Source: UBA12014 sp029248335
Lineage (GTDB): Bacteria > Planctomycetota > Phycisphaerae > Phycisphaerales > SM1A02
NCBI GenBank assembly: GCA_029248335.1
Contig: JAQWJM010000001.1
Location: 3,545 to 67,544 of the forward strand
DNA: 64,000 nt
Direction: 5' to 3'
In this document: one piece after another, positions 8,588 through 16,045 of the stretch
Layout of the letters: each line of letters begins with the position of its first letter
Position numbering within the stretch: position 1 is the stretch's first letter
The notes under the pieces: model-generated
What the model was told of the DNA's origin: nothing
Seen by the model: the letters and a program-made list of their open reading frames with translations, nothing else
Databases searched by the model: none
Translations under genes and position numbers: made by a program

Positions 8588-9537
8588 CTTCGAGCGTGAG
8601 TGCAGTCGAGCGTGGAACCAATCGAGAGATCGCGGACTGGATCGCCACCGGCGGCCCCGCCGATCTGCCGGCCTGGATCCGCGACTCCGTCGGTTCGGTC
8701 GATCCGCACCGTCGTTGGTCGGTCGGGACCCGCATCAGCGCGGCCGAGCGGATCAACGGCGATCGGCATCTTCGAACCGTGGTGCTCGACGACGCTTCCG
8801 GCATGACCGGGGAAGCCTTCGAGGCGGCCACGCTCGAGGCGTATCGCACGCTGCTTTCCGGGATTCCGCATGCCCATCTGCTGCGGGCGTGGAACTTCAT
8901 TCCGAGGATCAACGACGATGCCGGATTCGTCGCCGACACCGACGGTGACGGCGATCGGGGCGACCGCTACATGGTCTTCAACGCCGGACGATTTCGGGCG
9001 TTCCGCGACGTGCATGGACGACCGGAGTGGTTTCCGGTCGCGTCCGGGGTCGGCCACGCCGGTCGCGACCTCGTGCTGCACCTGCTGCACGGGGCGGGCG
9101 AACCATGCCCGGTCGACAATCCGCGGCAGATCCTGCCCGCCGACTATTCGCGTCGCTTCGGCGATCTTCCCCCGGCGTTCGTCCGGGCCGCGAAGGTGAC
9201 CGGGGTCGAGAACGCATCGATCCTGGTCAGTGGAACCGCGAGCGTGGTCGGCGAGGATTCGCTCCACCTGGACTGCTTCGATCGCCAGCTGGAGGAGACG
9301 CTCGACAACCTCGAGACGGTGGTCGCTTCCTGCGATCCGGATCTGGTTCCCGCGGATCTCGATGACTGGCTGGTCTACCTTCCCGACCCATCGGCCGAGG
9401 ACCGCGTGCGGGAGGCGATCGGAAGACGCTGGCCCGATCATCGAATGACCATCGAGTTCCGTGCCCAGCGGCTCTGCCGCCCCGAACTCCTCGTCGAGAT
9501 CGAGTGCGCCGGAATCCCGTCGGAGCCCGCATCGTGA
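8584..9537 (+). CDS. Chorismatase, FkbO/Hyg5/XanB2-like family
   Basis: A 317-residue protein whose motifs match the chorismatase family: WNFIPRIN (from Trp103), NPRQ (179-182) followed by a Tyr/Arg-rich stretch, SGTASVVG (from Ser216) and a C-terminal LLVEIEC with the late glutamate. Members hydrolyse chorismate to a dihydrobenzoate (FkbO) or 3-hydroxybenzoate (Hyg5), and XanB2 of Xanthomonas makes 3- and 4-hydroxybenzoate for xanthomonadin and ubiquinone. In this operon it would supply the aromatic starter for the AMP-ligase at 10898. The ATG at 8584 overlaps the KS stop (ATGA). A TATCAT hexamer 7 bp upstream may be an internal promoter. Product specificity cannot be read by eye. Confidence 0.8.
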   Translation: MTSSVSAVERGTNREIADWIATGGPADLPAWIRDSVGSVDPHRRWSVGTRISAAERINGDRHLRTVVLDDASGMTGEAFEAATLEAYRTLLSGIPHAHLLRAWNFIPRINDDAGFVADTDGDGDRGDRYMVFNAGRFRAFRDVHGRPEWFPVASGVGHAGRDLVLHLLHGAGEPCPVDNPRQILPADYSRRFGDLPPAFVRAAKVTGVENASILVSGTASVVGEDSLHLDCFDRQLEETLDNLETVVASCDPDLVPADLDDWLVYLPDPSAEDRVREAIGRRWPDHRMTIEFRAQRLCRPELLVEIECAGIPSEPAS

Positions 9538-10913
9538 TCGCGGCACCGGAGTCCACCGTGACCGGCGAGGACTGGGACGTCGTGATCATCGGCGCCGGCC
9601 CCGCCGGCAGCATCGCCGCACTCGAACTCGCGCGAGCCGGGAAGCGGGTTCTGGTCGTCGACAAGGATTCGTTCCCCCGGTTCCGGATCGGCGAGTCGAT
9701 GCTCCCGCATGCGAATCGCCTTCTCACCGAACTCGGCCTGATGGACCGCGTCGAGGAACTTCCGCACGTCGTGAAGAAGGGGCTCGAGATCAGCTTCGGC
9801 GACGGACGTCGCGATCCGGTCGCGATTCCGTTCGCCCGGATGCTCGGTGACACCATCAAGCAGACCTTCAACGTCCGCCGATCCGTCTTCGACCAGATGC
9901 TCGTCGACGAGGCGACGAAGGCCGGCGCGGTCTGTCGTTTCGAGGAGCGGGTGGAGTCGATCGAGCACATCGCCCACGGAGACGTACGCCTCCGGCTCTC
10001 GTCGGGGCCGGTGCGTGCGAACTGGATCATCGACGCGAGCGGACAGGCCTGCGTGCTCGGGCGACACTTCAAGACGCGGCGGTTGCTCGACGGATACCGG
10101 AACATCTCCTACTTCGAGCACTTCGAGGGGGTTCGCCGGCCGGACGGCGATCGAACCGGCTTCGCGACGCTCGCGATGTGCCGCGAATCGTGGTTCTGGA
10201 TGATCCCGATCGACGAGCGGACCACCAGCGTGGGCGTGGTGGTGGACGACGCGCACGCGAAGCGGATCCCGGTCCCCGCGAGCCAGCGTCTGGCCTGGTG
10301 CATCGAACAGTGTCCGCTGGTCGCGGATCGAATGAAGGACGCGACCGGGCCGACGACCAACCAGGTGGTCGGCGACTTCTCCTACACCTGCGAACCGTTC
10401 GCCGGCGACGGCTGGTTCATGGTCGGGGACGCGGCCGCGTTCATCGATCCGGTCTGGTCGACCGGGGTCACCCTCGGCATCGACACCGGCGTCGCGTCGG
10501 CCCGCCGCATCATCGAGGTCGATGAAGGCCGTCGGAGCGCAGCGTCCGCGGCGAACACCTACGGCAAGCGGGTCGCCCGCCTGCGGGCCGGATTCCTCGG
10601 CCTCATCTCGAACTTCTACGACCATTCCTTCCGCGAACTGCTGGTGAGCGGGCACGGCCCGATGAACGTCGACGCGGCGGTGGTGAACATGCTGGCCGGC
10701 GAGATCTTCGAGGGCGTCCCCTTCGGCGTCCGGTGGCGATGGGAGCTGATGCGCTGGCTCCGGGAAGCGAACCGGCATCGCAAGGTGGTGGAGTGGATCC
10801 GACCGCATTCGATCCTCCAGTCCGGCGGCGTCTCCCTGCCGTCGCCCCGATCGGGAGTGATTCGCGGCCTTCGTCGCGGTGAACGTGGACGGCCGTCGTG
10901 GCAGCCGAGCTGA
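9534..10913 (+). CDS. FAD-dependent halogenase-like flavoprotein
   Basis: A 459-residue flavoprotein. The FAD-binding GAGPAG is at residues 20-25, the halogenase hallmark WxWxIP is present as WFWMIP at 220-225, and FIDPVWSTG corresponds to the second conserved block of flavin halogenases. GESMLPHANRL near the N-terminus is also typical of the tryptophan-halogenase-like clade. Such enzymes chlorinate or brominate aromatic rings, using reduced flavin and a conserved lysine; related ORFs accompany xanthomonadin and flexirubin pigments, which are halogenated. Some family members are hydroxylases, so halogenation is inferred. The start is GTG 9534, in a 4-bp overlap with the chorismatase stop. Confidence 0.82.
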   Translation: MIAAPESTVTGEDWDVVIIGAGPAGSIAALELARAGKRVLVVDKDSFPRFRIGESMLPHANRLLTELGLMDRVEELPHVVKKGLEISFGDGRRDPVAIPFARMLGDTIKQTFNVRRSVFDQMLVDEATKAGAVCRFEERVESIEHIAHGDVRLRLSSGPVRANWIIDASGQACVLGRHFKTRRLLDGYRNISYFEHFEGVRRPDGDRTGFATLAMCRESWFWMIPIDERTTSVGVVVDDAHAKRIPVPASQRLAWCIEQCPLVADRMKDATGPTTNQVVGDFSYTCEPFAGDGWFMVGDAAAFIDPVWSTGVTLGIDTGVASARRIIEVDEGRRSAASAANTYGKRVARLRAGFLGLISNFYDHSFRELLVSGHGPMNVDAAVVNMLAGEIFEGVPFGVRWRWELMRWLREANRHRKVVEWIRPHSILQSGGVSLPSPRSGVIRGLRRGERGRPSWQPS

Positions 10914-12397
10914 TCGCGGACTTCATCGCATCGGTCGATCGTGGACCGGATCGATCCGCGATCCTCGACGTCGCGTCGGGCCGCACCACGACCCGCGCAT
11001 CCATTCTCCGCGACGCGGTGGCCCTCGCCGGGCGTCTCGACGATCTCCTGCCGGAGGATGCGGTGGTGATGCTGCACGGGCCCGGCGGCGCCGCGTACTG
11101 GTCGGGCCTGCTGGCGATCTTCGGCACCGGACGCCGGCTGCTTCCGGTGGGACTCGAGACGTCCGCCCGGGACCGGGCGAAACTCCATGCGGCCCATCGC
11201 GTCGACGCGATCGTCGAAACCGATGCGGGGGCGGCGTGGGTCGACGCATCCGTCGAAGTCGATCTCCATGATCAACGCCATCTTCACGTCGACGCCGCCT
11301 CGACGCCCCTCGACAGCGGGGGGATCGACCGGCTCGGACGAGGCGGGACCGCCTCGCTCCTGCTGCGAAGTTCCGGGACGACCGGTCGGCCGTCGGTCGC
11401 GCTCCGCACCGCGGCGGCGCTGGATCGCGTCTCGCGAACGCTGGTCGACATCCTCGAACTTCGCGACGAGGACGAGATCCTCGCCACGCTTCCCATGCAG
11501 CACGCCTACGGGATCGAGCACGGCGTGTTCGCACCCATGCGGGCCGGCGCGATGGTCCGGCATCAGGCCGGGTTCGATCTCGGCCCGGGAGTCGAAGCGC
11601 TCGGAAACGGCGTGACGGTGTTCCCCGGCGTTCCCGTGACGCTGGAGGCGGCGGCCCGCGTGGGGCGTCGCGGCTCCGCGCTGCGGCTCGCGTATTCCGC
11701 CGGAAGCTCGCTCCCCGCTTCGGTGCGCGAAGGTTTCGAAGCGGCCTGGGGGTGCCCGACCGGGAATCTCTATGGAGCGACCGAGCTGGGGACGATCACC
11801 TTCGGTCTCGGCGGCGACGATCGCGTGGTCGACGGTGTCTCGGTGCGGGTCGCGTCCGTGGTCGACGAGGATGCAGGGGAGACCCCCGTCACGAGCCACA
11901 CCGGCTCGGGCGAGCTCGTGGTGCGAAGCGACGCGATGTTCGCGGGATACCAGGACACCCGGGACGCTCGCGTCGAGCCCGGGCGAAGAATCGACGGGCA
12001 CTTCCGGACCGGTGACCTCGGCACGGTGCATGAACACGGACGGGTGGAGATCACCGGTCGAGCGAAGATCCAGTTCGACGTCGGCGGTCTGAAGGTCAAC
12101 CCCACGGAGGTGGAGTCGATCCTGATGGAGCATCCCGCGATCCGCGAGATCGCGGTGGTGCCGTTGCCGCTCACCGAGACGGTGACCCGGGTCCGGGTCG
12201 TGGTGGTCGCCGAGGACGCCGAAGACGCCGCGTCACGGAACGCGATTCAACGTGATCTCGCGGAGATCGCGAAGCGCGAGCTGGCGCCGCACCAGCGTCC
12301 CCGGACGTGCGATTTCCTCGATGAACTGCCGCGCACGCTCACCGGCAAGCTCCTTCGCGGGCGTCTGATGGAGATGGTGGGCGGATCCGAGGGCTGA
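10898..12397 (+). CDS. AMP-dependent acyl/aryl-CoA or -ACP ligase (adenylating enzyme)
   Basis: A 499-residue adenylate-forming enzyme. The phosphate loop SSGTTGRP starts at Ser158, YGATELG forms the adenine/ATP motif, GRAKIQFDVGGLKVNP is the hinge region, and the catalytic lysine is Lys484 in TLTGKLLRG. It should activate a carboxylic acid as an acyl-adenylate and load it on CoA or the ACP encoded at 5605. Next to a chorismatase, hydroxybenzoate is the likely substrate, as in aryl-polyene and xanthomonadin pathways. It starts at GTG 10898, inside the last 16 bp of the flavoprotein gene, and is the final plus-strand gene of the operon. Confidence 0.87.
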   Translation: MAAELIADFIASVDRGPDRSAILDVASGRTTTRASILRDAVALAGRLDDLLPEDAVVMLHGPGGAAYWSGLLAIFGTGRRLLPVGLETSARDRAKLHAAHRVDAIVETDAGAAWVDASVEVDLHDQRHLHVDAASTPLDSGGIDRLGRGGTASLLLRSSGTTGRPSVALRTAAALDRVSRTLVDILELRDEDEILATLPMQHAYGIEHGVFAPMRAGAMVRHQAGFDLGPGVEALGNGVTVFPGVPVTLEAAARVGRRGSALRLAYSAGSSLPASVREGFEAAWGCPTGNLYGATELGTITFGLGGDDRVVDGVSVRVASVVDEDAGETPVTSHTGSGELVVRSDAMFAGYQDTRDARVEPGRRIDGHFRTGDLGTVHEHGRVEITGRAKIQFDVGGLKVNPTEVESILMEHPAIREIAVVPLPLTETVTRVRVVVVAEDAEDAASRNAIQRDLAEIAKRELAPHQRPRTCDFLDELPRTLTGKLLRGRLMEMVGGSEG

Positions 12398-12404
12398 CTC
12401 GGAT

Positions 12405-13532
12405 TCACCGCGCGGCGGGGGTCGCGCGAAGGCCCGGTCGCAGGAATCCCGAGAGCAGCGATGCGCCCCCGGCGAGCACGACCCATTCGAGGATCGATCT
12501 CGACATCCCGGACGCGTCGAGCGAGGGGAGGGACGCGATGACGATCGCGGCGAATCCGGCGTGCCATCGCCAACCGGCCCACGCGATCGCGGCGATGGTC
12601 GCGGTCGAGGCGGGGGCGACCATCGCGACGAACGTGGCGAGCACCAGCGCAACCAGCAGGAACCAGCGATTGGTCGCGGCTTCGGGGCGCCGGCCCCGGA
12701 GCGGTCCCGGCGAGAGCAGTCGATCGAAGCGTCGAAGGAACGCGGTGCGGAAGGGATGCCGGTCCGGGCCGCCGCGGTGGATCCGCGGAAGCAGCGCCTC
12801 GCCGAGCAGCAACAGGTAGATCCCGATCCCTTCCGACCAGTCCCGACGGAATCGGTAGTGGCTCACCCGGGTGTCCCGCGCGTGGTAGATCGCGGGGACG
12901 TCGATCGAGCCGACCGGCCATCCCGCCCACGCGGCGCGGGTGATCATCTCCTCCTCCCAGGCGTAGCGACCCGAAAGCCCGCGGACCGTCGCCGCGAGTT
13001 CCAGCGGCCAGCATCGGAAGCCGCACGGCGAATCGCCGACGGCGATTCCGCAGTGAGCCCGGATCGCGACGTTGCTCGACGTGCGTCCGATCAGGTTGCG
13101 TCGCGGCTGGTCGGGGTGGAGGGGAAAGCGGCAGCCGAGCAGGTACGCGCCCGGGGATCGTCTCGTCGCCTCGGCGAGGACGGGAATGAGATCCGTGTCG
13201 TGTTGGGCATCCGAGTCGCAGGTGATCGCGTGGGTGAATCCGGACCGCCGCAGGAGTTCGAACCCCGCGCGGAGGGCACCGGCCTTTCCGAGGTTGCGCG
13301 GCACCCGGAACGACTGGTGCACCACGCCCCGCTGCCGGAGGTCGGTGATGATCGCCTCGCAGCCGTCGGTGCTGGCGTCGTCGATCACCACCAGCGGAAG
13401 ATCATGGTCGGCCGCGGCGCGAAGCACGGATTCGAGCGTGTCGCGGTTGTCGTAGGTGGGAACCAGGACCGCGATGCGCGGCACGCCGACGGCTTCGTCG
13501 GAATGGCTGGTCTTCGTAACGCGATCCGGCAT
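12405..13532 (-). CDS. Glycosyltransferase family 2 with C-terminal membrane helices
   Basis: A 375-residue GT2 enzyme. The GT-A fold starts with VPRIAVLVPTYDN, the nucleotide-binding DDAST is at residues 51-55 and the metal-binding DSD motif at 106-108. About three hydrophobic helices occupy the last 110 residues (LLVALVLATFVAMVA, GFAAIVIASL, WVVLAGGASLL), so it is membrane-bound and resembles polyprenyl-phosphate sugar transferases. It converges on the AMP-ligase with a 7-bp gap. GT2 proteins are frequent in aryl-polyene and flexirubin clusters, so it may glycosylate the pigment lipid. The start at 13532 gives a normal GT2 N-terminus; a start at 13667 would add 45 arginine-rich residues and overlap the divergent gene. 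Confidence 0.84.
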   Translation of the reverse strand: MPDRVTKTSHSDEAVGVPRIAVLVPTYDNRDTLESVLRAAADHDLPLVVIDDASTDGCEAIITDLRQRGVVHQSFRVPRNLGKAGALRAGFELLRRSGFTHAITCDSDAQHDTDLIPVLAEATRRSPGAYLLGCRFPLHPDQPRRNLIGRTSSNVAIRAHCGIAVGDSPCGFRCWPLELAATVRGLSGRYAWEEEMITRAAWAGWPVGSIDVPAIYHARDTRVSHYRFRRDWSEGIGIYLLLLGEALLPRIHRGGPDRHPFRTAFLRRFDRLLSPGPLRGRRPEAATNRWFLLVALVLATFVAMVAPASTATIAAIAWAGWRWHAGFAAIVIASLPSLDASGMSRSILEWVVLAGGASLLSGFLRPGLRATPAAR

Positions 13533-13645
13533 GATCGGGAATCCCGTCGGCGTGCTCCGGAACCGACTTCGGCGACCGGAAGAAGCGGAGATCTTACGCC
13601 GTGGGGCCTCGTGGGCGGGCGTTTCGGTTTTCGATCCCATCCCGG

Positions 13646-13651
13646 TACGAT
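13646..13651 (+). promoter_or_regulatory. Putative -10 element of a leaderless promoter
   Basis: TACGAT lies exactly 6 bp before the ATG at 13658, which would put the transcription start on the A of the start codon. A weak -35-like TTTCGG is at 13622-13627, spaced by 18 bp. No ribosome binding site is visible before this ATG. Confidence 0.4.
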
Positions 13652-13657
13652 GTCTCC

Positions 13658-14443
13658 ATGACGACATTCATCGCGATCGCGCTCGTGTCCATCATCTCCG
13701 CGGCGGGAATCGGCCTCGACGATCCGCTGAAGACCTTGCCGTCGGAAGACGCGGCTCGACTCCGGAAGCATCTTCCGGACGTCGTGCTCGGGCCCGGCAA
13801 GGCCATGCCGATCGAGAACGCCGAGGACTGGATGCCGCTCGAATCGACGGTGTACCTGTACGAGAAGCCGCGGGACGAGTCGAAGACGCTCAAGCACGTG
13901 ATGACCCGGCTCGACCGGGCGCCGGGCGGGAAGAAGGGCGATGCCACCAAGGGATGGGCGATGGAACTGCCGACCGGCACCACGCGATATCTCAAGGCGA
14001 CGAAGGACCGGGGGATCGTGGCCGCCACGGATGTCTCGAAGCCCAATTCGTTCATCATCCGACTCGACCCGCCCGAACCGATCGTGCAGGTCTCGAACAA
14101 GTCCGGGGCGGAGATGAGCGAGCGTGTCCAGATCCGGATCTGCGACATCAGCTCCCCCGACGAGACCAGTTACTCGGGCACGGTGAAGTGCACCTGGAAG
14201 GATCTCGGGGCGTGGAAGGTGCAGGTGCCGAAGGGGACCTACGAGACGCGGCTCATCCGGATCAAGTACGACGGAAGCATCGGGCCGGCGTCGGTGTCGG
14301 CCTGGAAGTACGTCTTCCTCGCGAAGGGGATCGGCGCGGTCGCCTTCACCGACAGCCGGGACATCTCCGCCTTCATCTTCTACAACAACGACACCAATCA
14401 AGCCGGGGTCCTGAAGTCGGCGACGCAGGCATCCGGCGGCTGA
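13658..14443 (+). CDS. Secreted hypothetical protein
   Basis: A 261-residue protein of unknown function. The ATG at 13658 gives a short, clean signal peptide (MTTFIAIALVSIISAAG). The mature protein is lysine- and aspartate-rich, with predicted beta strands and no motif I recognise; VYLYEKPRDES near residue 67 and the general layout could be an SH3-like or Ig-like fold, but that is a guess. It is transcribed away from the glycosyltransferase, with which it shares a 125-bp divergent region containing a TACGAT box 6 bp before its ATG. The aminotransferase follows after 81 bp. An upstream ATG at 13601 would put 19 arginine-rich residues in front of the signal peptide and is rejected. Confidence 0.7.
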   Translation: MTTFIAIALVSIISAAGIGLDDPLKTLPSEDAARLRKHLPDVVLGPGKAMPIENAEDWMPLESTVYLYEKPRDESKTLKHVMTRLDRAPGGKKGDATKGWAMELPTGTTRYLKATKDRGIVAATDVSKPNSFIIRLDPPEPIVQVSNKSGAEMSERVQIRICDISSPDETSYSGTVKCTWKDLGAWKVQVPKGTYETRLIRIKYDGSIGPASVSAWKYVFLAKGIGAVAFTDSRDISAFIFYNNDTNQAGVLKSATQASGG

Positions 14444-14524
14444 TCGGGCTCGCGGGGTCGCACCGGGGCGAGCGTCGCCCCGGGCGTCTTCGGCCGGCCC
14501 GACCGATGGTCCTTCGATCTTCAC

Positions 14525-15919
14525 ATGGCGACCTTCGACCTCCAGTCGATTCTCGATGCGTACGGGCCCGATGCGGGTCGTGACTACGCTGCGCACCTGA
14601 ATCCCCGATTCCACGATCTGCTTCGACTGGTCGGTTTCGATCGACGCTTCGTCCGCGGAGAAGGCCCGTATCTGTGGGACGAGCAGGGATCGCGGTATCT
14701 CGATGCGATCGGCGGATTCGCGTGCCTGTCGCTCGGCCGCGACCATCCGGTGCTCCGGGATGCTTTGGAGCAGTCGCTCCGGATCGCACCGCCCACGTTG
14801 ATCCAGTTCGAGACGCCGCCGCTCGCGGTGGCCCTCGCCGAGTCCCTGAAGCGATTCCTCGACCGACCGGGCGATCGCGTCTTCTTCGTGAACAGCGGGA
14901 CGGAAAGCGTGGAAGCGGCGATGAAGATCGCCCGCGCCGCGACCGGTCGCCCCGGCTTCGCCCACTGGTCGAACGCATTCCACGGCCTGACCCTCGGCGC
15001 CCTCTCGATGAACGGAGCCGAATGGCTCCGTCGCGGATTCGAGCCGCTGGTCCCGGGGTGTCGGGAGGTGCCCTTCGCCGACACCGACGCCCTTCGAGCG
15101 GCGCTCGCCGACGAGTCCGTGGCGGCGTTCTTCTTCGAACCCGTCCAGGGCAAGGGCGTGATCCCGCATCCCCCGGGGGTCCTGCAGGAGGTCGCCGAGA
15201 TCTGCCGCGAGACCGGCACGCTGCTGGTCGCCGACGAGGTCCAGACGGGACTCGGCCGGGCCGGCGCAGCCCTCGCATCGCGGACGGACGGCGTCGAGCC
15301 CGATCTGGTCTGCGTCTCGAAGGGGCTTTCCGCCGGGGCGATCCCGCTCGGCGCGGTGCTGGGTTCGGCCGCGATCTTCGATCGGGTCTTCGACTCGGTG
15401 GAGCGGTCGGTGGTCCACAGTTCGACCTTCCGGGAGAACCCGCTCGCGATGACCAACGGCCTCGCGGTTCTCCACGTCCTTCGAGAGGAAGCGATCGTCG
15501 AACGCTCGGCGCGGATGGGCGCGGCACTGGTCGCCGGACTTCGTGATCTCGCGCCGACGGTCCCGGGGATCCGGGAGGTCCGGGGACGCGGTCTCATGAT
15601 CGGCGTCGAACTCGATCCGCCCGCGCTGGCGATCGACATGCCGGGGCTCGCGAACCGGACGTCGACGCTCGTCGCGCAGGCCCTGGTGATGCGGCTCCTG
15701 CAGCGACATCGCCTGCTCACCCAGTCGACGAGCAAGGGAAGCGGCGTGATCAAGCTGGTGCCGCCGCTGGTGATTTCGGAGGAGGACGTCGACTGGATCG
15801 TCGAAGCGTTCCGCGAATCACTGGTCGAACTGGCCCGGGGCCGGGGCGCGGCGGTTCGAGGACTGATCAAGATGATGCGGAAGGCCCCCGGCGTGGTCCT
15901 GCGCGAAGCCATGCAGTGA
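14525..15919 (+). CDS. Class III PLP-dependent aminotransferase
   Basis: A 464-residue fold-type I aminotransferase of class III (the ornithine/acetylornithine/putrescine group). The PLP phosphate site reads NSGTESVEAAMK, the pyridine-nitrogen aspartate is in ADEVQTGLGR, and the Schiff-base lysine is Lys266 in VCVSKGLSAG. The start region (FDLQSILDAYGPDAGRDYAAHLNPR) and the family-typical length support ATG 14525. It would act in the cytoplasm on an amine or omega-amino acid; the substrate is not predictable by eye. No clear ribosome binding site is seen; a weak TTCGAT lies 6 bp before the ATG. Distance from the pigment operon makes a role there uncertain. Confidence 0.85.
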   Translation: MATFDLQSILDAYGPDAGRDYAAHLNPRFHDLLRLVGFDRRFVRGEGPYLWDEQGSRYLDAIGGFACLSLGRDHPVLRDALEQSLRIAPPTLIQFETPPLAVALAESLKRFLDRPGDRVFFVNSGTESVEAAMKIARAATGRPGFAHWSNAFHGLTLGALSMNGAEWLRRGFEPLVPGCREVPFADTDALRAALADESVAAFFFEPVQGKGVIPHPPGVLQEVAEICRETGTLLVADEVQTGLGRAGAALASRTDGVEPDLVCVSKGLSAGAIPLGAVLGSAAIFDRVFDSVERSVVHSSTFRENPLAMTNGLAVLHVLREEAIVERSARMGAALVAGLRDLAPTVPGIREVRGRGLMIGVELDPPALAIDMPGLANRTSTLVAQALVMRLLQRHRLLTQSTSKGSGVIKLVPPLVISEEDVDWIVEAFRESLVELARGRGAAVRGLIKMMRKAPGVVLREAMQ

Positions 15920-16045
15920 TTCATGGCGTGAAAGCCTTGCGAGACTGGTCAGCAGCGGGGATCTGTGGCAGACTTGGGGCGGTCCGGGTCGTCGTTCCGA
16001 CGCTCCGATCGTCGCCCGAATCCGAACTCATCCGAGGAAAGTCCC

